NCBI GenBank assembly: GCA_014238335.1
Contig: JABABI010000001.1
Span: forward strand, 35,242 to 99,241
Origin: Fuerstiella sp.
GTDB lineage: Bacteria; Planctomycetota; Planctomycetia; Planctomycetales; Planctomycetaceae
Direction of reading: 5' to 3'
DNA length: 64,000 nucleotides
The position numbers and the translations under genes are program-made. Below the pieces are notes generated by a model, which saw only the letters and a program-made list of their open reading frames with translations, was not told the origin of the DNA and made no database searches. Position 1 is the first letter of the stretch, and each line of letters begins with the position of its first letter. Shown here piece by piece: positions 47,224-56,776 of this stretch.

Positions 47224-49776
47224 ATGCACAGACTCATCGCCATTTTCGGCCTTATTTTTGTCTGCAACCCCGGTGGTGAAGCGGGTCAGCCGGACGATAT
47301 TCGTTTTTCGCGAGACGTCCTGCCTGTTCTTTCGGAGAACTGTTTTTTCTGTCACGGGCCTGACGAAGCACAACGGCAGGCAGATCTGCGATTTGATACA
47401 GAGGCCGGCGCGGCAACGGCGCTGGACCGCGCTGCTCTGCCTGGCAGTGCATTGCTGAAGCGAATTTTTTCTTCTGACCCCGACGAAATGATGCCACCCC
47501 CGGATTCCAATCGCAGTCTGTCGACGGTTGAAAAAGAGAATCTGAAACGCTGGGTGGTCGGTGGAGCAGCATGGGGGCGACACTGGTCCTTCGAGCCACT
47601 GATTGCTCCGGCGGTTCCGGAAGCGAATTTTGCGGCTCATCCCGTTCATAATCCCATTGATGCCTTCGTGCAGTCGAAACTGGCGGAACGAAATATGCGG
47701 CCATCTGCGGAAGCAGCTCGTCATACATTGTTGCGGCGTGTGACTCTCGAAGTGACCGGACTGCCTCCGACACTGGAGGACATCACAACATTTGCCAATG
47801 ATGAGTCGACGAATGCATATGAGAAACTGGTTGATCGTCTGCTGAAGTCCGAAGCTTACGGTGAACGTATGGCCTGGGAGTGGCTGGACGCAGCTCGCTA
47901 TGCTGACAGCAACGGCTATCAGGGTGACCGCGAACGCACGATGTGGCCGTGGCGCGACTGGGTCGTGACCACGTTCAACGACAATATCCCGTTTGACCAG
48001 TTTACGACTTTTCAACTGGCTGGTGATTTATTGCCGGACGCCACGTCGGCACAGATACTGGCGACGGGTTTCTGTCGCAACCACATGATCAATGGCGAAG
48101 GTGGACGTATTCCGGAAGAGAATCGAGTCGACTATGTGATGGATATGGCGGAAACGATGAGCACGGTCTGGCTGGGCCTGACACTTAATTGCTGTCGGTG
48201 TCACGATCACAAGTATGATCCGCTGACTCAGCAGGAATATTACCAGTTGTTCGCGTTCTTCAATCAGACTCCCGTGTCCGGTGGAGGAGGCGATCCACAG
48301 ACTGCTCCCGTTCTCGCCGTGCCGACGGCTGAACAGCAGAGTCGTCAGAAAGAAATTAAGAAGCAATCAGAAGAGGTCACCGGGTTGCTGGCTGCCAGGG
48401 CAAAAACAATTCAACCCCGCCAGGCCGAATGGGAAAAAGAACGGCTCGCCAGCCGGCAGCCCAGCGAGAAATCAGGGCGATCTGATTCAGACAGTGATAC
48501 GCTGGTCGCGGACCTGAATGTCGATCCTGCGCGTCGTACCGAAAAACAAAACGATCACATCCGCACCGCTTTCTTGCAGCAGGATGCGGAGTACGCAGAA
48601 CTCAGCAAACGCAGGAAAACGCTGGCTACCCAAATAGCCGCCATTAACAAGGCGACCCCCAAAGTCATGGTCATGGCCGACCAGGACAAGTGGCGACCGA
48701 CGTACGTACTCAACCGAGGTCTGTACAACGACGTCACAGAGCGTGAGGTCACGGCGCAGACACCCGGCAGTCTTCCCGCAATGAAATCGGGTGGTCAGCG
48801 CAGGAATCGCCTGGATCTGGCTCGTTGGTTGCTCTCCGACGAACATCCCTTAACGGCCCGCGTAACCGTCAATCGTTTCTGGCAGCAGCTGTTTGGCGTC
48901 GGTTTGGTGAAGACGACCGAAGACTTTGGAGTTCAGGCAAAATATCCTGTGCACAAAGATCTGCTCGACTGGTTAGCGGCCGACTTTCGTGACAGCGGCT
49001 GGGATGTGAAACGGTTGATCAGAACCATCGTAACCAGCCACACCTACAGGCAGTCTTCAGTTGTTCGCCCTTCGAAAATCGCGGGTGTCGACGGTGCCCC
49101 GTTGATGCTTTCTGAGGTGGACCCCGAGAATCGTCTGCTGGCTCGATTTCCACGGTACCGCATGCCGGCATGGATGCTGCGCGATCAGGCTCTGGCTGTT
49201 TCCGGACTGCTGAATCAAGGGACTGGTGGGCCTCCTGTAAACACATATCAGCCGGCGGGGGTCTGGGAAGAGGCTACGTTTGGCAACAAGAAGTATCAGC
49301 AGGACACAGGAACGAAACTCTACCGACGCAGCCTCTACATTTTCTGGCGACGCATTATCGCCCCCACCCTGTTTTTTGATAATGCCTCACGGCAGTACTG
49401 TACGGTTAAGATGGCCCGAACCAACACGCCGCTTCACGCTCTGCTGACGCTGAACGAAACGACCTGGGTTGAGGCGGCTCGTGCGCTGGCCCAGAATCTA
49501 ATGGCCGATGAGCAATTGAAGGGTGATACACAACGGATCCAGCACGCATTTATGCGCATTCTGGCGCGTCGACCGACGGATGCCGAACTTCACGTGGTCT
49601 CCGCAGGATTGAACCGCAGTCGAGCTGAGTACGGTGCTGACCGGAAGGCGGCGATAGATCTGCTGTCGGTCGGAGAATCACCCCGCTGCGAAGACCTTGA
49701 CCCGTCGGAACACGCGGCATGGACCTCCGCGTGTCTGACCCTGCTGAACCTTGACGAAGCACTAAGTCGCGAGTAA
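47224..49776 (+). CDS. PSCyt1-DUF1549-DUF1553 secreted cytochrome-like protein
   Basis: 850 residues with a signal peptide (MHRLIAIFGLIFVCNPGGEA). The heme site is C40-F-F-C-H44 (NCFFCHGPDEAQRQADLRFD), followed by DPDEMMPPPDSNRSLS. DUF1549 (about 150-345) has YGERMAWEWLDAARYADSNG and CCRCHDHKYDPLTQQEYYQL. A charged, probably coiled insert (about 370-470) leads to DUF1553 (about 535-800): RRNRLDLARWLLSDEHPLTA, RVTVNRFWQQLFGVGLVKTT and RFPRYRMPAWMLRDQALAVS. It differs from the other two copies in the motif FPRYRMPA, so it belongs to another subgroup. No DUF1501 gene follows. It starts 234 bases after the secretion cluster and seems independent of it. Confidence 0.92.
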   Translation: MHRLIAIFGLIFVCNPGGEAGQPDDIRFSRDVLPVLSENCFFCHGPDEAQRQADLRFDTEAGAATALDRAALPGSALLKRIFSSDPDEMMPPPDSNRSLSTVEKENLKRWVVGGAAWGRHWSFEPLIAPAVPEANFAAHPVHNPIDAFVQSKLAERNMRPSAEAARHTLLRRVTLEVTGLPPTLEDITTFANDESTNAYEKLVDRLLKSEAYGERMAWEWLDAARYADSNGYQGDRERTMWPWRDWVVTTFNDNIPFDQFTTFQLAGDLLPDATSAQILATGFCRNHMINGEGGRIPEENRVDYVMDMAETMSTVWLGLTLNCCRCHDHKYDPLTQQEYYQLFAFFNQTPVSGGGGDPQTAPVLAVPTAEQQSRQKEIKKQSEEVTGLLAARAKTIQPRQAEWEKERLASRQPSEKSGRSDSDSDTLVADLNVDPARRTEKQNDHIRTAFLQQDAEYAELSKRRKTLATQIAAINKATPKVMVMADQDKWRPTYVLNRGLYNDVTEREVTAQTPGSLPAMKSGGQRRNRLDLARWLLSDEHPLTARVTVNRFWQQLFGVGLVKTTEDFGVQAKYPVHKDLLDWLAADFRDSGWDVKRLIRTIVTSHTYRQSSVVRPSKIAGVDGAPLMLSEVDPENRLLARFPRYRMPAWMLRDQALAVSGLLNQGTGGPPVNTYQPAGVWEEATFGNKKYQQDTGTKLYRRSLYIFWRRIIAPTLFFDNASRQYCTVKMARTNTPLHALLTLNETTWVEAARALAQNLMADEQLKGDTQRIQHAFMRILARRPTDAELHVVSAGLNRSRAEYGADRKAAIDLLSVGESPRCEDLDPSEHAAWTSACLTLLNLDEALSRE

Positions 49777-50032
49777 CCGATACGGCTCGGCTCGCCTGCC
49801 ATTCGCTGCCCCATAACATTAAATGCGTGATGTGTCAGAGAGCTCGCGAATGTGTTGACTCAGGTGGTAGGGCAATCACGTAGTTGGTCGCCGAAAGGCA
49901 TCGCCGTCGTCGGGCCAATCCAATATTCCCCGAAAACGATCCAGAACTCGGGCAAGTACTGACATTCCCGTCTCGATGATGATGGTACCAAAATAGTCTG
50001 CCATCCGGGCTCGGACGATTGGAAACGAGCTG

Positions 50033-51592
50033 ATGCCGAATCGCAGGAGATCACTAACCAGACTGCCTTCACTGCCAACGATTGCAGTGGAGATTCTTAG
50101 AGTCTTTGGTGATCCGGACGCGTCCATCCAGAAGGTTGCTGACCTCGTTCAGGCTGACCCGGCGATTGCCAGCAAACTGCTCAAGGCCGCCAATTCCAGT
50201 CGTTACGGACTGCGACGCGAAGTTGCTGACCTGCGGCAGGCGATTGTGCTGTTGGGCAAAGCGAAAGTAACTCCACTGGTCCTGAGTTTTTCACTCTCGA
50301 TTGATTTACAGGAATCTCAGGAATCCGCGAGTCACTTCAAGCACTTCTGGCTTCGTTCATTTGTTCAGGCATCAGCTGGTGAAGTACTTGGGACACTCTT
50401 CGGTGCGAGTATCGGGGCCGAGTGTTTCACAATCAATTTGCTGGCCGGCATCGGCCAACTCGGCCTGCTGAACCAGGACGCCGACAAATATATCGAATGT
50501 GTTGAGCAGTCTGAGCAAGGCGGCAGGTCCCTGGCGGATATTGAACGAGAGGTTTACGGAGCCACTCATCATGAAATATCGGTGGACATACTGGAGCATT
50601 CCGGATTACCGCTCCGCTGTGTGGACGCTATCAATTCGCTGCTGCCTGAGTCGGCTGGACAGCGTCTGGATGCAGAGATGCAGCGACTGGCAGACGTGAC
50701 GCGAGTTGCCGATGCATTTGCACGTTATCTGTGCGACAAAGACACCGGCGTTGCTCTGGTTGTGCTGCAGGAACGGCTGGTGATGTTGAATATCGGCGAA
50801 ATGGACGTCGAGAAACTGACTACAGCCGTCCGGGGAAAACTGGACGAATCTGCCAGACTATTCGACATCGATCCGTCGTCCTTTCCCGATCCGGATGAAC
50901 TGCTCGAGGAAGCGCTCGACCAACTTGCTGACTTAACCGAAATGATGCACGACGAGTCTCGCGCCATACCGACCGAACTGGTCGCGGAGAATGGTCGGTT
51001 GAAGATGCAGGTGGATGAACTTGTCAAACAGACCACCACGGATGTTCTGACTGGTACAGCCAATCGTGCTTTCTTTGACCGTCGACTGAAGGAGATGGTT
51101 CACCAGTGCCGGCGCAACGATGTCCAGATGGGTGTTGCAGTTGTTGACATCGACCATTTCAAGAACGTAAATGACACGTATGGTCACCAGGCCGGCGATT
51201 ATATTCTGCAGCAGGTTGCTCGCGCACTTGACGGCGTAACGCGTGCGGATGAAACGCTGGCTCGATATGGTGGAGAAGAATTTGTCGTTCTTCTGGAAGA
51301 CATTGTTACGGAGGGCATGGCTATTGTTGGCGAACGGATCCGCTCGAAGATCGAGGGACTCGACATCGTCTTTGAAGGCACAGGGATCCCCATAACTGTC
51401 AGTATTGGACTGTGCTGCGGTATCCCACCGGACGGCGAATATGGTGCGAAATTATTTTCCCATGCGGATGCCGCCCTCTATGAGGCCAAGCAGGGCGGAA
51501 GGAATCAGGCGGTCTGCGATACTTCACTCAGCTCCCCGTCAAACGCTTGTTCCACACCGTCGCCTCAAACGGATACGGCCGCAGCATCCTGA
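50033..51592 (+). CDS. HDOD-GGDEF signalling protein (probable diguanylate cyclase)
   Basis: 519 residues without a signal peptide, hence cytoplasmic. The N-terminal HDOD domain (about 8-215) has RLPSLPTIAVEILRVFGDPD, QADPAIASKLLKAANSSRYG and RQAIVLLGKAKVTPLVLSFS. A linker with a coiled stretch (about 270-330) joins the C-terminal GGDEF domain (about 335-495): TTDVLTGTANRAFFDRRL, VDIDHFKNVNDTYGHQAGDY and the active site RYGGEEFVVLLED. The core is intact, so c-di-GMP synthesis is likely. The inhibitory RxxD site expected before GGEEF reads RADE here, so feedback control may be lost. Ribosome-site-like GGAAACGAG lies before ATG 50033. It is monocistronic; its output target is unknown. Confidence 0.9.
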   Translation: MPNRRRSLTRLPSLPTIAVEILRVFGDPDASIQKVADLVQADPAIASKLLKAANSSRYGLRREVADLRQAIVLLGKAKVTPLVLSFSLSIDLQESQESASHFKHFWLRSFVQASAGEVLGTLFGASIGAECFTINLLAGIGQLGLLNQDADKYIECVEQSEQGGRSLADIEREVYGATHHEISVDILEHSGLPLRCVDAINSLLPESAGQRLDAEMQRLADVTRVADAFARYLCDKDTGVALVVLQERLVMLNIGEMDVEKLTTAVRGKLDESARLFDIDPSSFPDPDELLEEALDQLADLTEMMHDESRAIPTELVAENGRLKMQVDELVKQTTTDVLTGTANRAFFDRRLKEMVHQCRRNDVQMGVAVVDIDHFKNVNDTYGHQAGDYILQQVARALDGVTRADETLARYGGEEFVVLLEDIVTEGMAIVGERIRSKIEGLDIVFEGTGIPITVSIGLCCGIPPDGEYGAKLFSHADAALYEAKQGGRNQAVCDTSLSSPSNACSTPSPQTDTAAAS

Positions 51593-51851
51593 TGAAGCGT
51601 CTGGCTTATCACTGTGTCGCCTGACTGGTCCGTCGTTCTCTGGACATTGTCGGTGCAAGCCCGGGCAAAGGTACTTCACTGCCCCGAAAATGTGTCATTC
51701 CGAACTCCTCCGACGATTTCTCAGGCTACGATTAATCTGGGCTTCCGCCAGAATAATGTGCTGTTGATGTCCCCCTCATGGTCGCATTCGGCAGCAGGAA
51801 TCGGTTAGACAACATTCAGAGACTGCGGTCTCATGTACTAGAGGACAAGAC

Positions 51852-52118
51852 GTGAATACGTTACCGGACGCTTTCGTTTCAACGGATGAAAGTGCTGCCG
51901 AGTACTCTGTATGTCTGCAGCTGAAAGCCGGGAGTGTCTACGTGGCCGAATTTCGGACGCTGCAGGAAGCCACATTGATTGCCCTGCACGCCTGTCAGCG
52001 CGGCGACGGTACCGTGAAAGTGCGTCATGATGGCCGCGACGTGCAGGTCCTGCGTCAGCCGGATTACTCAGTCGGAATGTGCAACGGGAGCGTCCAGCCG
52101 GATCGCGCACCGCGGTGA
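51852..52118 (+). CDS. Small conserved-looking protein of unknown function
   Basis: 88 residues starting with GTG, supported by GAGGA six bases upstream (51841-51845). The centre (YSVCLQLKAGSVYVAEFRTL, then QEATLIALHACQRGDGTVKV) could form a small alpha/beta fold, and the tail is hydrophilic. No signal peptide, membrane segment or metal motif is seen. It sits between the HDOD-GGDEF gene and the convergent end of pntB. I do not recognise the family. Confidence 0.55.
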   Translation: MNTLPDAFVSTDESAAEYSVCLQLKAGSVYVAEFRTLQEATLIALHACQRGDGTVKVRHDGRDVQVLRQPDYSVGMCNGSVQPDRAPR

Positions 52119-52209
52119 CGCAATCGGCCGATCGTATTGCCGAGTCATCGTCTGCTTCCGGAATCTCTTTTTCCCCACCAACGCAGAGTCCATGACGGAA
52201 GAACAGGTT

Positions 52210-53610
52210 CTACCCGGCGTCAAACGCCTTCGTGATCTCAGAGATGGCCTGCTTGCCGTCGCCGAACAGCATCAGGGCGTTGTCGGCGGCAAATAACGGA
52301 TTGGCAATTCCTGCGAATCCCGGACTCAGGCTGCGTTTGACGACGATCACCGTCCGTGCTTTGTCGACGTCGATGATCGGCATACCCGCAATTGGGCTGT
52401 TGGGGTCGGTACGTGCCAGCGGATTGACGACGTCGTTGGCTCCCAAAACAATGGCCACATCGACCTGATCCATCATCGAATTGACTTCGTCCATTTCCTT
52501 AAGACGATCGTAGTCGATATCCGCTTCAGCCAGCAGGACGTTCATGTGTCCCGGCATCCGACCTGCCACGGGATGAATGCCAAACTGCACGTCCACGTCC
52601 TGATTCAGAAGCAAATTTGTAAGATCACGGACCGCATGCTGTGCCTGGGCGACCGCCATTCCGTAGCCAGGAACGATCAGCACGCTCTGCGCAACCTCAA
52701 GCATCATCGCGACTTCGTCGGCCGACGTTGACTTGACGCTGGTGTAGACTTCTTCGTCCGATAGAGAACTTCCCCCGGACTTCATCGTGCCGAACAGGAC
52801 GGCCCCCAACGAACGATTCATGGCGTTGCACATGATGCGCGTCAGGACGAGTCCCGATGCGCCGACCAGGGCTCCGGCAATGATCAGCAGATTGTTGTTC
52901 AGTACAAAGCCCGTTGCAGACGCTGCGAGGCCGGAATATGAGTTCAGCAGGGCAATCACTACCGGCATGTCGGCCCCGCCGATCGAAATCACCAAAAGGA
53001 CCCCGAGTCCGAGGGCCACCCCGGCCATCACCCAATACCACAACTGAGCGTGTTCCGGTTGTGTAACCAACATCCAGCCGAGGCCGATTGCACCGACCGT
53101 AAGCAGCAGGTTCACCAGCTTTTGACCGGGAAACGACACGTCCTTGACGAACTTCAGCTCCTGAAGTTTGGCGAAGGCCACCAGACTGCCAGACAGGGTG
53201 ACAGCACCGATCAGACCCGATGCGGCGGTGGCCGTCAGAACATCGGCGAAGCAGGCACCGGAAGTAACACGTTCTGAAAACTCCCGGCCTGCCAGAAAAG
53301 CACCAGCAACCAGTACGGAAGCCCCGCCTCCAAGACCGTTGAACAGAGCCACCAGTTGCGGCATCGCTGTCATTTCAATCTTAAGAGCCAGTATGGTGCC
53401 CGCAATGGAGCCGATGCCAATGGCGATCAGCAACCCGGTCACACTGACAATATCCTGATCCAGCATGGTGGCAACCACGGCAATCAGCATCGCCAGAGCG
53501 CCCAGCAGGTTGCCGCGCACCGCGGTACGTGGTTTTGTCAGCCCCTTCAATCCGATGATGAACAGGCTGGCAGCAAGCAGATAGCTAAGGTCGATCAAAT
53601 CTGGACTCAC
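52210..53610 (-). CDS. pntB: NAD(P) transhydrogenase subunit beta
   Basis: 466 residues, the usual length. It starts MSPDLIDLSYLLAASLFIIG and has about eight or nine membrane helices in the first 270 residues (GLKGLTKPRTAVRGNLLGAL, ALFNGLGGGASVLVAGAFLA). The NADP-binding domain follows (about 290-466) with VPGYGMAVAQAQHAVRDLTN, FGIHPVAGRMPGHMNVLLAE, DVAIVLGANDVVNPLA and KRSLSPGFAGIANPLFAADN. With PntAA and PntAB it forms the proton-translocating enzyme that makes NADPH from NADH. It is the last gene of the minus-strand operon, 63 bases after pntAB, and is convergent with the 51852 gene. Confidence 0.96.
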   Translation of the reverse strand: MSPDLIDLSYLLAASLFIIGLKGLTKPRTAVRGNLLGALAMLIAVVATMLDQDIVSVTGLLIAIGIGSIAGTILALKIEMTAMPQLVALFNGLGGGASVLVAGAFLAGREFSERVTSGACFADVLTATAASGLIGAVTLSGSLVAFAKLQELKFVKDVSFPGQKLVNLLLTVGAIGLGWMLVTQPEHAQLWYWVMAGVALGLGVLLVISIGGADMPVVIALLNSYSGLAASATGFVLNNNLLIIAGALVGASGLVLTRIMCNAMNRSLGAVLFGTMKSGGSSLSDEEVYTSVKSTSADEVAMMLEVAQSVLIVPGYGMAVAQAQHAVRDLTNLLLNQDVDVQFGIHPVAGRMPGHMNVLLAEADIDYDRLKEMDEVNSMMDQVDVAIVLGANDVVNPLARTDPNSPIAGMPIIDVDKARTVIVVKRSLSPGFAGIANPLFAADNALMLFGDGKQAISEITKAFDAG

Positions 53611-53673
53611 GAGACTTGGTTCCGCTTATTGAATAAAGTGCGAACAGTAGAGAATCTGAGGTATCGGGCTGAA

Positions 53674-54036
53674 CTATTTCTTTGTCTTGAACATCGCGAG
53701 CATGCGGTTTGTCACGACAAAACCTCCCACCACATTCATCGTGGCGAACACCACGGCGGAAAAACCAAGTATGCCAGCCCAGGTCCCGTTGTCGGCACCA
53801 GTCGCCAGAACGGCCCCTACCAAAGTGATTCCGGAGATCGCGTTCGATCCGGACATCAGTGGCGTGTGCAGTGTCGGCGGGATCTTCGTAATGATTTCGA
53901 CGCCCAGAAAAACGGCCAGCGCGAAGACCGTGAGCAGCAGAATCAAAGGAGCAGCACCGCCGCTTTGCTGAACGGCTCCTGCGAGGGCTTTCACCACGCC
54001 GTCGACTTCCTGCATGGCAAGAGTTGAAAACAACAT
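53674..54036 (-). CDS. pntAB: NAD(P) transhydrogenase subunit alpha part 2 (membrane part)
   Basis: 120 residues with three or four membrane helices: LILLLTVFALAVFLGVEIIT, KIPPTLHTPLMSGSNAISGI and GILGFSAVVFATMNVVGGFV. LHTPLMSGSNAISG is the family signature. It corresponds to the C-terminal third of a one-piece PntA, so this organism has the three-gene (pntAA-pntAB-pntB) form. The first 30 residues (MLFSTLAMQEVDGVVKALAG) are a hydrophilic start typical of the family. Gaps are 112 bases to pntAA and 63 to pntB, so one operon is likely. Confidence 0.95.
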   Translation of the reverse strand: MLFSTLAMQEVDGVVKALAGAVQQSGGAAPLILLLTVFALAVFLGVEIITKIPPTLHTPLMSGSNAISGITLVGAVLATGADNGTWAGILGFSAVVFATMNVVGGFVVTNRMLAMFKTKK

Positions 54037-54148
54037 TTGAGTCTTTCGGAAAACGATTATCCGTCTTGTTTAAGTGATCAACGAACGAGGGACAGGGATT
54101 TTGAATGATTTGAAGTTTCGCGGAACATTCCGTACGGGAAGAGAACGA

Positions 54149-55426
54149 CTATGGAGCTGCCGAATCGCCCGCGACGACACTTTCGTCGCTTGACTCATCC
54201 GTCACGGCCGAGTCCCCGCCATTCTCAGAACTGGCCGCCGGATCCAGCGGTTCCATGTCGAGCAATTCGCGAACGCGACCGTTGGTAATTACGTTTCCCT
54301 GAGTCAACAGCGTATCGCGGATGATCTCATCTTCCAGGTCGATGTTGAGTTTGCCGTCTTCGATCATCAACTGTAAAAACGTGACCGCATTCTTACTAAA
54401 CATCTCGCTGGCATGAACCGGTACATCCGATGGCATATTGCACGGTCCGAGAACGGCGACACCGTTGTGATCGATCGTTTCGCCCGGATTCGTGACTTCG
54501 CAATTGCCGCCTCGTTCGGCAGCCAGATCGACAACGACTGAACCTGGAGCCATCGCTTCGACCATCTCCGTCGTGACCAGAATCGGCGCCTTTCTGCCTG
54601 GGATTGCAGCTGTCGTGATTACAATGTCGCAATCGGCGATGACTTTCTTCATTGCTTCACGCTGGCGACGATAGAAGTCTTCATCCATTTGTTTTGCGTA
54701 GCCGCCCTGAGTCTCAGACTGCTCCGATTCCAGATCGAGTTCCACAAACTTGCCGCCCAGACTTTCAACCTGTTCGCGAACGGCGGGACGAATGTCATAG
54801 CCATAGACGACCGCTCCCAGACGCTTTGCTGTTGCGATGGCCTGCAGACCTGCCACCCCGGCGCCGATGACCAGTACGCGTGCAGGCTTGAGTGTTCCTG
54901 CTGCTGTCATCATCAGCGGAAACATGCGGGGAGCCGCTGTCGCTGCCAGCAGCACGGCGCGGTAACCGGCGACTGTCGCCATTGACGACAGAATGTCCAT
55001 GCTCTGAGCCCGGGTGATGCGTGGCACCAGTTCCAGAGAGAAAGCCGTTACGCCCTGTTCGGCGACCGCTGTAACACTGTTGGGGAAAGTCAGCGGATCG
55101 CAACTTGCGATCAGTACCTGTCCGTCGTGAAGTAATGACACATCGTCACTTTCGACGCCATCGTTCCCACCCAGTGCTCGAACCTGCAGAACGATGTCCG
55201 CGTGTTGCAGCAATTGAGTCCGATCGCTTTCGATTTCCGCTCCCTTGTCCAGATACTGCTGATCAGGGAATCCTGCCGCCCTTCCGGCGTTTGTTTGCAG
55301 ACGCACATGCAGCCCGATTTTGGTCAATGCGGGAATCATTGCGGGAACCAGCGCGACTCGTTTTTCCTTCGGGTCCGCTTCCCTGGGAATTGCCACGACT
55401 AACTCAGTATCACTGTTCGACATCAA
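54149..55426 (-). CDS. pntAA: NAD(P) transhydrogenase subunit alpha part 1 (NAD-binding)
   Basis: 425 residues in the alanine-dehydrogenase/PNT fold. Motifs are VAIPREADPKEKRVALVPAM, ELVPRITRAQSMDILSSMAT, the Rossmann site VLVIGAGVAGLQAIATAKRL, YDIRPAVREQVESLGGKFVE, the IPGRKAPILVT block, and GSVVVDLAAERGGNCEVTNP. It binds NAD(H) in the cytoplasm and docks on the membrane parts. The last 35 residues form an acidic, Ser-rich tail beyond the usual end (about 385 residues), of unknown meaning. The start ATG is the second of MMSNSD or the first; both are near 55426. Operon promoter should lie in 55427-55769. Confidence 0.95.
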   Translation of the reverse strand: MMSNSDTELVVAIPREADPKEKRVALVPAMIPALTKIGLHVRLQTNAGRAAGFPDQQYLDKGAEIESDRTQLLQHADIVLQVRALGGNDGVESDDVSLLHDGQVLIASCDPLTFPNSVTAVAEQGVTAFSLELVPRITRAQSMDILSSMATVAGYRAVLLAATAAPRMFPLMMTAAGTLKPARVLVIGAGVAGLQAIATAKRLGAVVYGYDIRPAVREQVESLGGKFVELDLESEQSETQGGYAKQMDEDFYRRQREAMKKVIADCDIVITTAAIPGRKAPILVTTEMVEAMAPGSVVVDLAAERGGNCEVTNPGETIDHNGVAVLGPCNMPSDVPVHASEMFSKNAVTFLQLMIEDGKLNIDLEDEIIRDTLLTQGNVITNGRVRELLDMEPLDPAASSENGGDSAVTDESSDESVVAGDSAAP

Positions 55427-55769
55427 GCACCCCTTCCGGTGCGAAGATTCCGGGAATCGACGTCACGTCACGTAAAACCGATTGTAGAGGAACAGACGGC
55501 CGCAATACAGTCACCTGAAATACGAGCCCGGATGCCCAATTCCATTACCGTCCGGGCCCCGAGATTACTCACTGGTGACCCATCTCATGCAATCCGTTGA
55601 TTCGGAAATCGTCGGCCAGACGTGTGCGCCGGACTGCGATGTCGTCTTTGCCGTCGCTAACGTCAGGTGATTTGTGGCCCTGGAGATTTTTGACGGGTAG
55701 AATCATCATGTACGAGATCGATCAGTTGAAGTTCAACGCACCTGCGTGCCCAGAATTGGAATTCCGTTC
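55427..55769. other. Divergent intergenic region between pntAA and the DapA-family gene
   Basis: 343 bases between two genes read in opposite directions, so both promoters should be here. I see no gene, strong hairpin or clear operator. A frame open on the plus strand (55597-55815) lacks any protein-like character and overlaps the DapA-family start. Confidence 0.45.
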
Positions 55770-56708
55770 ATGCCCCTATTTTCCGGAATCATCCCTCCTG
55801 TTGTTACTCCGTTAACGCGACCGGATCAACTGGATACTGATGCAGCTCGTCGTATCGTGGAACACCTGCTGTCGGGTGGTGTGAACGGCCTGTTCGTTTT
55901 AGGGACGACCGGCGAAGGCCCGTCCTTAACGTACCAGATTCGCTATGAAATGGTAGAAGTCGCCTGTGAAGCTGCGGCCGGTCGTGTCCCCGTGCTGGTC
56001 GGTGTCACGGACACGTCACTGCAGGAATCCGTTCATCTGGCAGAACACGCCGCGGCTAACGGAGCAGCGTCGATCGTGGCGGCTGCTCCGTACTACTTCG
56101 CCACCAGTCAGAACGCGGTTGCGGACTGGTTTCGCGAACTCGCGAACGCGTCGCCGCTGCCGTTGATGCTCTACAATATGCCGAGCTGCGTGGGAATTCA
56201 CCTGGCGCTGAACACAGTCGTCGAACTTTCGGCTCATCAGAATATTGTGGGGGTGAAAGACAGCAGCGGCGACTTCGATTACTTTCGGCAGCTGTGCGGA
56301 AAGTTCTCTGACGATCCCGATTTCGCTGTTTTCATGGGGCCGGAAGAGTTGATTCCGCAGGCTGTTGCGGCTGGAGCGGACGGCGGCGTTTGTGGCGGAG
56401 GCAACCTGCTGCCGCGCACGTATGTTGAACTGTTCGAAGCGTCAAAGCGCGGTGATGACGCGGAAATTAAGCGCCTCAGGAACGTTGTGGAACATGTCTT
56501 TGAACACATTTACCGGGACCCTGCCGGCGACATGAACCTTATTCCTGCCTTAAAACTGGCCATGCGGCTGCGCGGACTCTGTACCTCGTGCACAGCTTTA
56601 CCGCTGCCACCATTGACGCCCGAACACGCGACGCAGATCACCAGTGACCTGGCGACGGTGCTGCACGCTGCCGGCATCGACTCCACATCGCCTGTTGCAA
56701 TGCAGTAA
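55770..56708 (+). CDS. DapA/N-acetylneuraminate-lyase family protein
   Basis: 312 residues from ATG 55770; a GTG at 55746 in frame would add eight residues but has no better ribosome site. The (beta/alpha)8 barrel shows GIIPPVVTPLTRPDQLD, the pyruvate-binding G45-T-T-G-E-G50, the catalytic Y135 (LMLYNMPSCVG) and the Schiff-base K163 (GVKDSSGDFDYF). These make it an active class I aldolase/lyase of the dihydrodipicolinate synthase superfamily. Whether it makes lysine precursors or cleaves a sugar acid cannot be told from sequence. The arginine of true DapA after Y135 is not obvious, favouring a lyase. It stands alone and ends in a stem-loop. Confidence 0.85.
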   Translation: MPLFSGIIPPVVTPLTRPDQLDTDAARRIVEHLLSGGVNGLFVLGTTGEGPSLTYQIRYEMVEVACEAAAGRVPVLVGVTDTSLQESVHLAEHAAANGAASIVAAAPYYFATSQNAVADWFRELANASPLPLMLYNMPSCVGIHLALNTVVELSAHQNIVGVKDSSGDFDYFRQLCGKFSDDPDFAVFMGPEELIPQAVAAGADGGVCGGGNLLPRTYVELFEASKRGDDAEIKRLRNVVEHVFEHIYRDPAGDMNLIPALKLAMRLRGLCTSCTALPLPPLTPEHATQITSDLATVLHAAGIDSTSPVAMQ

Positions 56709-56776
56709 GTTCGCGGAACAGGCACATGTTTGCGCCTACCCGTTCCATGGTCTATTGAACGTGCCTGCCCGAACTT
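56707..56776 (+). terminator. Imperfect stem-loop at the end of the DapA-family gene
   Basis: AAGTTCG (56707-56713) pairs with CGAACTT (56770-56776) and CAGGCAC (56719-56725) with GTGCCTG (56761-56767), giving a two-part 14-bp stem with an internal loop. It overlaps the stop codon. No T-run follows, so factor-dependent termination or mRNA protection is as likely as intrinsic termination. Confidence 0.45.

Noticed and set aside
47008..48015. Minus-strand open frame opposite the DUF1549/DUF1553 gene
   Set aside because: The plus-strand protein has the CxxCH and DUF1549 motifs in this stretch.
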